Shown one piece after another: positions 17,253 through 26,533 of a stretch of 64,000 nucleotides of DNA (positions are counted from its first letter, which is position 1; each line of letters starts with the position of its first letter). The stretch spans positions 124,001 through 188,000 of the forward strand of contig NZ_JAMZAW010000007.1 in NCBI RefSeq assembly GCF_024158745.1. Direction: 5' to 3'. Source of the stretch: Paenibacillus tyrphae (GTDB taxonomy: Bacteria; Bacillota; Bacilli; Paenibacillales; NBRC-103111). The translations under genes were made by a program, and so were the position numbers. The notes under the pieces are model-generated. The model had not been told where the DNA came from and made no database searches. It saw only the letters and a program-made list of their open reading frames with translations.

Positions 17253-18845
17253 CTACTTCTTTAACTCTTTATACTTGTCGTAAGCTCTTTTTTGAATGCT
17301 TTCCAGCTTATCGTAGTTCATCGATTTGACTTTGGCTACGTACTCATCAAATTTACTCAGCGGTTCTTGACCGATAATAAATTTGCTAAGCATGCTGTCG
17401 ACATACGTATCGATCTGCGTCGTAATCTTGTTATACTCGTCGAAATCGGCATCGGTATATTTAAAGGTCGGTGCCGGGTCGGCGAACAGCTTATTATCCA
17501 TATAGCTGAACAGTTGTCGGCATACGTCCGGACTGGAGCAAAGCGCTTTCTCATACCGCACATCCTGACGGAATCCGATCAACGCTTGCGTACCGATTCT
17601 CCACAGCGCTTTCCGCGGCCCGTCCGGATTTTTCATAATTTTTTCCGTATAAACGAGCACTCCGTCCGCCCCTTTGGTATACGAATCGCCCTCGACGCCG
17701 AAGTTCAATAAAATCTGGCCTTCTTCGCTGTATACATAATCGAAAAGCTTCATTGTCGCTTCCACATTTTTATTACTCGCGCTGATCCCCCACGCCCATG
17801 GAACGGTAATAAGCTGTTGACGACGGGTTGATGCCTTATCGCCTTTGTGAAGAACCGGAGGTTTGGCTACTTCAAAATGGAACCCGGGAATCTTCTTCGC
17901 TTCCGGCATATCGTTGAATTCGGACAAAAACCCGATCCAATGGTTGGTAGCTCCCACTTTATCGTTAAATATGGCGGCTTTGAAATCCTGCTCCTGCCGG
18001 GATAAAAACTCTTTATCGATCAGTCCTTCACTGTACCATTTATTCATCGTCGCCAAATACTCTTTGGCGCGCGGATCGATCGGCGTAAAAATCAGCTTAT
18101 CGTTTTCTACTTTCCAGCGGTTGTGGACATTCAGGTCGATCCCCCATGCATCGGCGAAATTCAAATAATACTTATCATCCTGGCCGCCAACCGAAGAAAA
18201 CGGAATTTCATCGTTCGGATTGCCATTCCCATTGGCATCCTTCTCTTTGAACGCTTTCAACATGTTGTACCAATCGTCCATCGTTTCGGGCATCGGCAAT
18301 CCGAGCCGGTCAAGCCAGTCCTTGCGAACGAGCGGTCCTTCCGACGTGCGCACGGCGGATAGCATCGGGATGGCATAGATGTTGCCATCAAACGAGACCG
18401 TTTGAATTTTGGCTTCCGGATCGTCCATAAGATGCTTTTTGATGTTGGGCGCCGATTTCGCGATAGGATCGTTTAACGGAATGAATGCTCCGGACTGGCC
18501 GTATTTGTTGATGTCGGTGATGCTGCCGGATACGATATCCGGGTATTGCGCCGAAGCGATCATGACCGGCAGCTTCGTTCTCATGGTCTTGATATCCCCT
18601 GTTGTGAATTCAAAATCAATGTTTAACCTTTTCCCCAGTTCCTTCCATACCAAAGTTTCGTTCGTATACAAAGCATCTGAAGTACGGCTGGCAATAAAGA
18701 CGCTCAGCTTAGGCCGCTTTCCGTCCGACGCCGGAGCGTTCGCGCCCGAATCTGCCGTATCCGAATTGCTGCTGCATCCCGGCAGCGATGTCATTGTGAG
18801 CGCTGTCACAATACTGAATACGATCCATTTGGAGGTCATTTCCAT
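17253..18845 (-). CDS. CUT1 sugar ABC transporter substrate-binding lipoprotein (second operon)
   Basis: A 530-residue LipO-type binding protein. The signal peptide ends in the lipobox LPGC with cysteine about residue 24. The ATG at 18845 is preceded by AAGGGG; an ATG two codons later is equally possible. Features include EIPFSSVGGQDDKYYLN and a late LFDYVYSEEGQILLNFG segment characteristic of this family. It is the last gene of the GH3-lplB-lplC operon, ending about 200 bases before a terminator. With a GH3 hexosaminidase upstream, the ligand may be an amino-sugar oligosaccharide such as chitobiose or a muropeptide sugar (inference). Confidence 0.9.
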   Translation of the reverse strand: MEMTSKWIVFSIVTALTMTSLPGCSSNSDTADSGANAPASDGKRPKLSVFIASRTSDALYTNETLVWKELGKRLNIDFEFTTGDIKTMRTKLPVMIASAQYPDIVSGSITDINKYGQSGAFIPLNDPIAKSAPNIKKHLMDDPEAKIQTVSFDGNIYAIPMLSAVRTSEGPLVRKDWLDRLGLPMPETMDDWYNMLKAFKEKDANGNGNPNDEIPFSSVGGQDDKYYLNFADAWGIDLNVHNRWKVENDKLIFTPIDPRAKEYLATMNKWYSEGLIDKEFLSRQEQDFKAAIFNDKVGATNHWIGFLSEFNDMPEAKKIPGFHFEVAKPPVLHKGDKASTRRQQLITVPWAWGISASNKNVEATMKLFDYVYSEEGQILLNFGVEGDSYTKGADGVLVYTEKIMKNPDGPRKALWRIGTQALIGFRQDVRYEKALCSSPDVCRQLFSYMDNKLFADPAPTFKYTDADFDEYNKITTQIDTYVDSMLSKFIIGQEPLSKFDEYVAKVKSMNYDKLESIQKRAYDKYKELKK

Positions 18846-18896
18846 CCCCGTCCCCTTCTCTTGTTAGCTTAAGATTCTACATTGAACACGACATAT

Positions 18897-19775
18897 TTAA
18901 CTTTTTATCGCTCCAATCATCACACCCTTTACAAAGTGTCTTTGCAAAAAAGGATAGATGAAAATAATCGGAGCAGAGGTAACGACAACAGCCGCATATT
19001 GAATCGTAATCGGCAGAACCCCCGAATCGGACGTGAGCGCAAGCTGCATCTCTTTATCGAAGGAGCTGTCGCGGATAATTCTCACCAATAACGCTTGCAC
19101 CGGCAGCAGCGACTCCCGGTTCAGCAAGATCATCTCCCAGAAAAACGAATTCCATTTGCCGATCGCATAATACAGCCCGATTGCGGCTAACACCGGCTTC
19201 GACAGGGGAAGCACAATGCCGGCAAAGATACGCAGATCGTTTGCCCCGTCGATTTTGGCGGACTCCAGCAGCTCCTTCGGGATGCTGTCAAAATAGCTGC
19301 GGACGATAATGATATAGAACGTGGATACAGCTGCGTAAAGCAGAACTCCCACTCGGGAATCCAGCAGATGCAAATTTTTCATCACCAGATAGAACGGGAT
19401 CATTCCGCCGCCGAACCAAAGAGTAATCGCAAGGAATCCGGTAGCGATTCCACGAAACTTCCAGTCCTTTCTCGTCAGCGGATAAGCCGCCGTTGTCGTT
19501 AATCCCAAGCTAAGCAGCGTTCCGCATACGGTATAAAACAACGTATTGCCATAGGCTACAAAGATGCCTTTGTACGTTAACACCGTTTGGTAGGCCGCCC
19601 AATTCAGTCCTTTCGGCAAGAGCAGCACTTCATTGCGCATCACGCTCCCGATATTGCTGACCGACAAACTGACGACATAAATAAACGGATATAGCGTTAC
19701 GATACATACTAAAATAATGAAAGCATAGACAATCAGCGAAAATAACCGGTCTCCCGCTTCAACCCTGCTCTTCAT
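18897..19775 (-). CDS. CUT1 sugar ABC transporter permease (LplC/YtcP type)
   Basis: The ATG at 19775 has a textbook AGGAGG 6 bases upstream, so it is preferred to the 19832 frame start that overlaps the neighbour. The 292-residue product has six membrane segments, the EAA loop PKELLESAKIDGANDLRIF and the subgroup C-terminus YPFLQRHFVKGVMIGAIKS. It forms the membrane channel with the LplB-type protein encoded 17 bases upstream. Confidence 0.9.
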   Translation of the reverse strand: MKSRVEAGDRLFSLIVYAFIILVCIVTLYPFIYVVSLSVSNIGSVMRNEVLLLPKGLNWAAYQTVLTYKGIFVAYGNTLFYTVCGTLLSLGLTTTAAYPLTRKDWKFRGIATGFLAITLWFGGGMIPFYLVMKNLHLLDSRVGVLLYAAVSTFYIIIVRSYFDSIPKELLESAKIDGANDLRIFAGIVLPLSKPVLAAIGLYYAIGKWNSFFWEMILLNRESLLPVQALLVRIIRDSSFDKEMQLALTSDSGVLPITIQYAAVVVTSAPIIFIYPFLQRHFVKGVMIGAIKS

Positions 19776-19792
19776 GACTTTCCTCCTCTGCG

Positions 19793-20734
19793 CTACCAAA
19801 GCGATGTGCCGTTTGCTTTTTTGCTTAGCCAATTGGCGCCGAACACGAGAACGAAACCGACGAAGCCTTGGAATAATCCGATCGCGGTGGCGTAGCTGTA
19901 ATTGCTGTTCAACAACCCTTGCCGGTATACGTAGGTGTTCAGCACGTCCGCCGTTTCGTATGTAGTCGGATTATAGAGCAGCAATATTTTTTCAAAATCG
20001 GCGTTCAGCATATTGCCCAAGCTTAGGATAAGCATAATCAAGATGGTCGGAACCAGACTCGGAAACGTGATGTAACGTAGCTGCTTCCAGCGGTTCGCGC
20101 CGTCGATTTTGGCTGCTTCGTACAGTTCCGGGCTTATTCCGGACAAGGCGGCGAAGTAGATGATGGCCGAGAACCCCGCTCCTTGCCATATCCCGATAAC
20201 GACGTAAATCGTCCGGAAATATTTCGGATCCTGCAGGAAGTAGATACTTTCAAAACCAAGTATCCCAAGAAAAGCATTCACGACCCCCGTGCTGGGAGAA
20301 AGAAACGTAATCGCCAGTCCGCAAACGATGACGCTGGAGATAAAGTAAGGTAAATAGCTGATCGTTTGCGCCACTTTTTTGAACAAAACCGATCTGATTT
20401 CATTAAAGCAGAGAGCCAACAAAATAGGGACCGGAAATCCGAAAAGCAAGCTGTACAAGTTTAGCAGAAACGTGTTTTTCAGAATTTGCATAAAATAAGG
20501 ATCGGAAAAGATTTCTTGGAAATTTTTAAATCCTACCCATTGGCTGCCGAATATCCCTTTGACCACATTGAATTTTTCAAACGCAATAACTAATCCGAAC
20601 ATGGGCCAGTACGCGAATAACAAGTACCAGACCAGCGTCGGTACAAATAAGAGGTACAGCCATTTGTTCTTGATCAAATCGCTCTTCCATTCCAGGATGC
20701 CCGGCTTTTCCCCAGATGCATTCGCCGCCTTCAC
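19793..20734 (-). CDS. CUT1 sugar ABC transporter permease (LplB type)
   Basis: A 313-residue inner-membrane permease starting at GTG 20734 with GAGGGGG 8 bases upstream. It has the LplB hallmarks: LYLLFVPTLVWYLLFAYWPM, the EAA loop YEAAKIDGANRWKQLRYITF, LGNMLNADFEKILLLYNP and the terminal KANGTSLW. It follows the GH3 gene by 38 bases, in the same transcription unit. Confidence 0.9.
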   Translation of the reverse strand: MKAANASGEKPGILEWKSDLIKNKWLYLLFVPTLVWYLLFAYWPMFGLVIAFEKFNVVKGIFGSQWVGFKNFQEIFSDPYFMQILKNTFLLNLYSLLFGFPVPILLALCFNEIRSVLFKKVAQTISYLPYFISSVIVCGLAITFLSPSTGVVNAFLGILGFESIYFLQDPKYFRTIYVVIGIWQGAGFSAIIYFAALSGISPELYEAAKIDGANRWKQLRYITFPSLVPTILIMLILSLGNMLNADFEKILLLYNPTTYETADVLNTYVYRQGLLNSNYSYATAIGLFQGFVGFVLVFGANWLSKKANGTSLW

Positions 20735-20772
20735 ACGTTCGACCCCCTCGTCATCCCCGGTAGTAATCAGCC

Positions 20773-22350
20773 TTATCTTCGTTTTGCCGTATCCATCAGA
20801 TCCTCATGACCTTCTTTGGTTGAACCTGTCTGAGTGAACTTTTCGGCAAATGCTTGCATGCTCTCGTTGCTGGACGAGCAAATGAGAACAACCGTTCCCT
20901 GATCCGGCAAAACATCGGCATCGTACGGGTTACGAAGCACCAAACCAATGTGCGGCTTCAAACTGGCGCAATGCTCCGCTAAGGCCAATTGGCCCTGAAA
21001 CATATGCGCGTTTCTTGTCACCTGAATGACCGCATCCGCATGACTGATTTTGCGTCCTACTTCGATACGCTCATCCTCGGTCGGGTTCATCGAAATGTAA
21101 ATAATTTCCAATTTGATCCCTTTTTCAAGTAAATACAACTCCAGCATAAGCGGCTTGTCGAACGTCGTATCCGCTTGGGTAAGCCGCTGCATCCTAGGCA
21201 CGATCAGCACATAACTTCGATCATCAAGCGGAAGCTGCCCCAACGGGTCACGGTGAACGACGATAGACGCTTCTGAGATATGAGCGGCCAATGGGGCCCA
21301 CTCGGATTTGGGCACAACCTTGGCCCGCTCTTGACATTGCGCCATCCGTTCCTGAAATTGCAAAATCCGGCGTACCGATTGGTCGATACGCTGCTCGGAA
21401 ATGGCTCCCGACCGTACCGCGTTGACAATACCTTCAAATACGCGTTGCTGAAACTCCGGCGTATGACACATCAATATTTGATCGTTACCGGCCATAACTG
21501 CCAGTACCCCGATCTCTTCCGGGGCATAATTGCTTTTGATGGCCTGCATTTCGATATCGTCCGTACACACAAGACCATCAAAGCCCAACTTGCCTCTCAG
21601 TAGCTCTTCGATAAAAAAGGGAGACAGCGAAGCCGGAATTCCTTTTGACTCCGGAATGTTCGGGAATACGATGTGGGCTACCATGATGGCGCCGACGCCC
21701 GCCTCTATCGCTGCTTGGAACGGGCGTAAGCTGCAGTCCTGCAGCTGCTTAAGCGTCAGGTCGCATACAGTAAGCGCTACGTGAGAATCCGTGGCAACAT
21801 CGCCGTGGCCCGGAAAATGCTTCACGACGGACACGACGCCTGCCTCTTCCATCCCCTGAACGAAAGCTTCCCCATACCGGGCTACTTGTTCCGGATCTTC
21901 GCCAAAAGAACGCACGCCAATGACGGGATTAAGCGGGTTGGAATTGACGTCAAGCACCGGAGCCCAGTTCAGATTAAACCCCAGATCACAGAGCTGGCTT
22001 CCTATCAGCCTCCCTGATAAATAGGCCAAGTGGGGATCGTTCGCCAAACCGATTGCGCGGTTTCCTGGCACCGTAGGGAACAGCTCGGAGAAATTGGATA
22101 GCGACCCGCCTTCTTCGTCAATTGAAATCATAAACGGTATCTTGGAAAGCAGTCGAGCTGCGGCATGTTGCTTTAGATCGCCGATCAACCGTTTGATTTG
22201 AGCTTCATTTACAATATTGTGCGGGAACAGCCCCATTCCTCCGTAAGGGAATGACTTGAGCCGTTCTTTGAGCACGGCATCCGCTTCCGGCAAGCCCGTG
22301 CCGACAATGCACATGAGTCCGATTTTTTCCTCCAACGATAAAATGCTCAC
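20773..22350 (-). CDS. GH3 beta-N-acetylhexosaminidase (NagZ-like)
   Basis: A 525-residue protein lacking a signal peptide, so presumably cytoplasmic. It carries the NagZ signature KHFPGHGDVATDSH (177-190), whose Asp-His pair acts in catalysis, and the nucleophile region CTDDIEMQA (262-270). A C-terminal domain beyond about residue 340 is as in B. subtilis-type NagZ. It removes terminal beta-GlcNAc from chito-oligosaccharides or muropeptides. Start is GTG at 22350. As first gene of an importer operon it likely degrades what the importer brings in; the ROK regulator upstream fits amino-sugar control. Confidence 0.9.
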   Translation of the reverse strand: MSILSLEEKIGLMCIVGTGLPEADAVLKERLKSFPYGGMGLFPHNIVNEAQIKRLIGDLKQHAAARLLSKIPFMISIDEEGGSLSNFSELFPTVPGNRAIGLANDPHLAYLSGRLIGSQLCDLGFNLNWAPVLDVNSNPLNPVIGVRSFGEDPEQVARYGEAFVQGMEEAGVVSVVKHFPGHGDVATDSHVALTVCDLTLKQLQDCSLRPFQAAIEAGVGAIMVAHIVFPNIPESKGIPASLSPFFIEELLRGKLGFDGLVCTDDIEMQAIKSNYAPEEIGVLAVMAGNDQILMCHTPEFQQRVFEGIVNAVRSGAISEQRIDQSVRRILQFQERMAQCQERAKVVPKSEWAPLAAHISEASIVVHRDPLGQLPLDDRSYVLIVPRMQRLTQADTTFDKPLMLELYLLEKGIKLEIIYISMNPTEDERIEVGRKISHADAVIQVTRNAHMFQGQLALAEHCASLKPHIGLVLRNPYDADVLPDQGTVVLICSSSNESMQAFAEKFTQTGSTKEGHEDLMDTAKRR

Positions 22351-22442
22351 TACCTCTCACCTTCTATCGAATTAATCACTACAATCATTTTATTTGTACA
22401 CCATACGTAATAAATATTTAAAAAAAAAGATCGGCACGTCTA

Positions 22443-23624
22443 TCACAAATAATCCTCAAATATTTTATGAAGCATAATTGTCGATGCGCCGATAATGAAA
22501 TTTTTCTCACCGAAAGTTGCTTGAACGAGCCTGCTTTCGTCGAAGGGGACCACGAACGGAAATTGCAGCAATCTCGTCTTTAGTGCTTTCATAAATTTCT
22601 CAGACCGGTTGATCCATCCGTAAAGAACAACAACTTCCGGGCTCATGAAGCTGATGACTACCGACAGCAGCGTATGCACAAAAAGAAAACATGTCCGTTC
22701 GAGCACCTCTTCGGCCAACGCTTCCCCTTTGTCGTACATAGCGAGCAACTCGTCGAACGATTGCGGAATCTTCTCGGCATTTTGCCGGCATGCCAGATTC
22801 TGAGCCTTCAACAAAATAGCCGACTCGGTCAGTATCGTTTCGATACATCCAATTTGACCGCAATTGCAAAGCTGGCCCTCCGGCTCGACGAAGATGTGTC
22901 CGATTTCGCCTGCAGCGCCTTTATAGCCGTTATACACTTTTCCATCGATGATTAGCCCCATACCAATCCCGTCATCCAGAGACAGGAAAGCCAAGTTGTC
23001 TGATCTTCTTTTGCCGCTGTAGTATTCGGCGAAGGCCGCTGCCTTGACGTCGTTCACTACGATAACCGGATAATCGAACTCCCGACGCAGCATTTTTTTT
23101 ACTTCCAGATTGTTGATTTTAAGCAGCGTCGACATGACGATCGTTTCCCCGTTTTCGTCAATGATGCCGGGGGTTGCGACGGCAATGCCTTTCACTTCTT
23201 GTTCATCCTTCACCACACCCGATTCCAGCAAATGATTGACGGTGCCTTTGAGGAAATGAAGCACTTGATCATTGCCCTTGCATACCTGCTGCGTATATTC
23301 ACAAACGATTTCATTCCTGAAATTGACAAGCGCCCCGCTGAAGCGGTTATTTCCTAACGAAATCGATATGATGTAGCCTTTGTCGCGGCTAACTTCCAAA
23401 GCAATGCCTCTCCGCCCGGCACCCGGAGACGACTTCTCGCCAACCTCGACGATCAAGCCTTGATGAATCAGTTCATCAACCAGAGAGGAGACCGTCGTTG
23501 CACTAAGTTTGGACCGTTGGGTGATTTCCGCTCTGGACAAGCTTCCTTCCCGAAGCAGCATATTGAGAATTAGCGAACAATTTATTTTTTTCATTAATTG
23601 CAAATTGCCTTTAATTACTTTCAT
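22443..23624 (-). CDS. ROK-family transcriptional repressor (NagC/XylR type)
   Basis: A 393-residue regulator with an N-terminal winged helix (SRAEITQRSKLSATTVSSLV) and a ROK sugar-binding domain. The zinc-site motif is present as GEIGHIFVEPEG followed by CNCGQIGCIET. Regulators of this type bind sugars or sugar phosphates and repress uptake operons. It reads in the same direction as the GH3 operon, ending 92 bases before its start, so it is a likely local regulator. Intact length for the family. Confidence 0.9.
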   Translation of the reverse strand: MKVIKGNLQLMKKINCSLILNMLLREGSLSRAEITQRSKLSATTVSSLVDELIHQGLIVEVGEKSSPGAGRRGIALEVSRDKGYIISISLGNNRFSGALVNFRNEIVCEYTQQVCKGNDQVLHFLKGTVNHLLESGVVKDEQEVKGIAVATPGIIDENGETIVMSTLLKINNLEVKKMLRREFDYPVIVVNDVKAAAFAEYYSGKRRSDNLAFLSLDDGIGMGLIIDGKVYNGYKGAAGEIGHIFVEPEGQLCNCGQIGCIETILTESAILLKAQNLACRQNAEKIPQSFDELLAMYDKGEALAEEVLERTCFLFVHTLLSVVISFMSPEVVVLYGWINRSEKFMKALKTRLLQFPFVVPFDESRLVQATFGEKNFIIGASTIMLHKIFEDYL

Positions 23625-23779
23625 CGTGAATCGGTTCCTTTCACAATTGTACGTCCTTATTTAGCCTATCTTAATACTAGCCTCATTGCTTAGTAATTTC
23701 AACAATTCAGCGATGACCATAAGGAACCGATATGTTTCCCTCCCCGCTGTTTCAAAATTTGAAGCCTGTGAATCCCCCA

Positions 23780-23836
23780 AAAATCCCGCGCCTTTAGCAC
23801 AGGACACCCGCCCCACTTCCACCGCTAAAGGCGCGT
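23780..23836 (-). terminator. terminator after the aldo/keto reductase gene
   Basis: A 12-bp perfect stem (CGCGCCTTTAGC with its complement) and a 25-base loop lie just past the stop at 23854; on the minus strand the stem is followed by GGATTTTTG. Confidence 0.7.
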
Positions 23837-23853
23837 TCGTGTGACAATCACGC

Positions 23854-24846
23854 TTACTGCTCCAAGATGGCATTGATCGCTTGCAGTTCTTCCGACGTGA
23901 AATCCGGGTTATTCAGCGCCTTGACGTTTTCCTCGATTTGCTCCACCCGGCTTGCCCCAACCAAAGCAGACGTCACTCTGCCTCCGCGCAGCACCCAGGC
24001 AAGCGCCATCTGCGCCAAGCTTTGGCCGCGCTCCTTGGCCAGTTCGTTCAGTTGCCAAATCTTCGCCAATTTCTCGTCCGTGATATGGTGCTTTCTTAAA
24101 TGGGCCACCGGCTTTGCCGCCCGCGAATCGTCCGGAATGCCTTCCAGATACCGGTTCGTAAGCAGCCCCTGTGCGAGCGGACAAAAAGCAATCGTTCCGG
24201 CGCCCCCGGTTTCAAGTACATCCTGCAGCCCGTTTTCGATCCAGCGCTCAAACATTGAATACGACGGCTGATGAATGAGCAGCGGCGTACCGAGCTCCTG
24301 CAAAATCCGGATCGCTTCCGCCGTCTGCTCCGCACTATAATTGGAAATGCCGATATACAGCGCCTTCCCCTGTCTGACAATCAGATCGAGCGCACTCATC
24401 GTCTCCTCGAACGGCGTATCCGGGTCGGGACGATGCGAATAGTAAATATCCACATAGTCCAGCCCCAAGCGCTTCAGGCTTCGATCCAAACTGCTGACCA
24501 TATATTTTTTCGAGCCCCATTCCCCGTAAGGCCCAGGCCACGCATCGTATCCGGCTTTCGTGGAAATGACGATTTCATCCCGGTAGGGAGTTAGATCGGA
24601 TTTCAGTACCGCCCCCAGTACCTGTTCCGCCTTAAGCGCCGGCGATCCGTAACCGTTCGCCAAATCGAAATGCGTAATTCCCAGATCGAAGCTGCGCAGC
24701 AGGATTTCCCGCGCATTTTCATAAATATCTCTGCCGCCGAAGTTGTGCCACATCCCAAGCGAAATCGCCGGAAGTTTAAGTCCCGAACGTCCGCAGCGGT
24801 TATATTTCATATTGTCGTAACGATCCGATGCTGCAAGAAAAACCAT
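23854..24846 (-). CDS. aldo/keto reductase, YghZ/Gpr-like
   Basis: A 330-residue NADPH-dependent oxidoreductase. The N-terminus MVFLAASDRYDNMKYNRCG followed by SGLKLPAISLGMWHNFG closely follows the E. coli YghZ pattern, which supports the start at 24846 (GGGGG upstream) over the inner ATG at 24810. Active-site tyrosine and lysine regions are seen (LANGYGSPALKAEQVLG; VISTKAGYD), with the HRPD histidine segment YYSHRPDPDTP. YghZ reduces L-glyceraldehyde 3-phosphate and methylglyoxal; the substrate here is inferred. It follows the secreted barrel protein gene by 42 bases and may be in one unit with it. Confidence 0.9.
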   Translation of the reverse strand: MVFLAASDRYDNMKYNRCGRSGLKLPAISLGMWHNFGGRDIYENAREILLRSFDLGITHFDLANGYGSPALKAEQVLGAVLKSDLTPYRDEIVISTKAGYDAWPGPYGEWGSKKYMVSSLDRSLKRLGLDYVDIYYSHRPDPDTPFEETMSALDLIVRQGKALYIGISNYSAEQTAEAIRILQELGTPLLIHQPSYSMFERWIENGLQDVLETGGAGTIAFCPLAQGLLTNRYLEGIPDDSRAAKPVAHLRKHHITDEKLAKIWQLNELAKERGQSLAQMALAWVLRGGRVTSALVGASRVEQIEENVKALNNPDFTSEELQAINAILEQ

Positions 24847-24888
24847 TGTTCCGTCCCCCTGTTTACCTGAATTGGAACCACTTGCTTC

Positions 24889-26286
24889 TTACGTTCTAGG
24901 TCCCCATGGCATCGTGCGGTATGAAGTATAGTGATGAATTGCATAGCCGGCGTACGCTGCCGATGCGGAATAATGGGCTTGAACTTTGACCAGTTCCTGA
25001 TTCATGTAATGTTCTCCTTCTTGATAAAAAGTCACGATCTGCGGGTCACCCGGAACATCGCCCGTTTCAACCCCAATTATGACTTTTTTTCCGGCAGTTG
25101 TGGCGTAGTTGATCTCGTTCTGGGCATGTTCAATAATACCGTTAGGCCCTACGGCAAAATCGCGATAATCCATGATCGTAATATAGTCCATCCGGTCGAT
25201 GATATGTTTATACAGTTCTTTGTTCACTCCGTTGTAAGTGACGGAAACCGTTTCATACCAGAAAGGGATATCCCCCGAGTATGTCATATTCGAACCGGCA
25301 TCGATCAGCATTTGTTTCGACTTGCGGGCAAGCTCCAAATAATCGACCGATAACGATTGCTTGTTCTGCTCCCAATCCTGTAATGTGTACGGTTCGTTGT
25401 CATGGTGAATGCCATCCAGTTTTTCGTTTGCTGCAGATGACGCATTATAATTCAGAACGTCCTGAATCCGGGAAAGCGGAATACTGTGATTAGCGGCGCG
25501 CACCCATTCGGATGCCCCATCCAGCGACTCCACTCGAATGCCTTTTTGATGAGCGCTTGCGATCAATGCGCGGTAATAATGCGGATAAGCGGTCAGATAA
25601 TTAACATCTTTGTAATACCCGGTATTCACATAAAGGAGGTTGATGCCTTTGGAAAGGGAGAAATTGATCAACGCTTCGCGATTAGCGGCGGTTGCAATAT
25701 CGGAAGGCTCCCATACCCACATCGCTTTGCGGCCTGTTCCAATACCGCCAGGGTCTCCCGGACTTCCTTCCCTCACTAGCCGGATGTCATCGACATAGGC
25801 GTATCCGTTCACGTTCGGGTTTTTGTATATGTACACCTGAATCTGCGTTGTGCCGGGGACAGTCGTGAAACTGAGCGTCTTCCCGGTATACGTTGTCGTA
25901 TTGAAAGCAAGCTCAAATTTCCCGCCTCCCAGTTTCGTTCCGCTGCTGTTCATACAATCGACTCCGATTAACGCCGTTTCTCCGCCTGTGCTCACTCTTC
26001 CGCTGCCGCTCAACGTATAAACGGTCCCCTCCGAAATTCCGGAAACGATCTGGCCGCCTCCACTCTCGCCGGTTCCCATTCTCGCCGCTTTGCTTCCGCT
26101 TGCTACCGGATCGGTGACGATGCTCACGCCTCCCCAATTGGTCCAATGGCTCAAATCTTGTTCGAAGCCGGGATTGACGATTAAATTCGATGCATCCGCA
26201 TATCCTTTATGGCTAGCCTCCGCGGATACAACCGCGGCGCAAAGCAGCGTAAAGCATAGTACGATTCTCATCCATTTCATGAACAT
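24889..26286 (-). CDS. secreted protein: carbohydrate-binding-like domain plus unassigned barrel domain
   Basis: A 465-residue protein with a signal peptide (about 1-30). Residues about 33-172 look like a CBM4/9-type jelly roll (NLIVNPGFEQDLSHWTNWGG, ending YAYVDDIRLV). The rest reads like a (beta/alpha)8 barrel: KAMWVWEPSDIATAANREA, LLYVNTGYYKDV, GIHHDNEPYTL, YITIMDYRDF and KKVIIGVETGD. The acidic pair in HHDNEP and the Asp in IMDYRDF are candidate catalytic residues. No known glycoside hydrolase family could be assigned by eye. An AraC regulator lies directly upstream and a paired repeat in the promoter region suggests control by it. Confidence 0.7.
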   Translation of the reverse strand: MFMKWMRIVLCFTLLCAAVVSAEASHKGYADASNLIVNPGFEQDLSHWTNWGGVSIVTDPVASGSKAARMGTGESGGGQIVSGISEGTVYTLSGSGRVSTGGETALIGVDCMNSSGTKLGGGKFELAFNTTTYTGKTLSFTTVPGTTQIQVYIYKNPNVNGYAYVDDIRLVREGSPGDPGGIGTGRKAMWVWEPSDIATAANREALINFSLSKGINLLYVNTGYYKDVNYLTAYPHYYRALIASAHQKGIRVESLDGASEWVRAANHSIPLSRIQDVLNYNASSAANEKLDGIHHDNEPYTLQDWEQNKQSLSVDYLELARKSKQMLIDAGSNMTYSGDIPFWYETVSVTYNGVNKELYKHIIDRMDYITIMDYRDFAVGPNGIIEHAQNEINYATTAGKKVIIGVETGDVPGDPQIVTFYQEGEHYMNQELVKVQAHYSASAAYAGYAIHHYTSYRTMPWGPRT

Positions 26287-26353
26287 AGGAACACCCCGCT
26301 CTAGTTTTTGTAAATCCCTTAACCGACTTCTAATGTTTAATTATTTTGTTTAG

Positions 26354-26462
26354 TGTCCTTATTAAATAAAGTTGGCTCCTCCATCTAATAAAGCTAAGCA
26401 ATGATTCAACGAATAATACTAAAAACTTTGACACTCACCTCCCGCATAATTAGTAAGGACAC
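26354..26462. promoter_or_regulatory. pair of inverted 13-base sites upstream of the CBM/barrel gene
   Basis: GTGTCCTTATTAA at 26354-26366 and TTAGTAAGGACAC at 26450-26462 are reverse complements with one mismatch, 83 bases apart, 68-176 bases upstream of the start at 26286. They lie between an AraC gene and its likely target. The 247-base gap also contains a TATAAT at about 26474-26479 on the minus strand. Confidence 0.45.
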
Positions 26463-26533
26463 CGTAATAATTATATCTTATTCTCGTTTTATGAAAGCGT
26501 CAACATTTTTTTTTATGTGGTCATGACAACATC

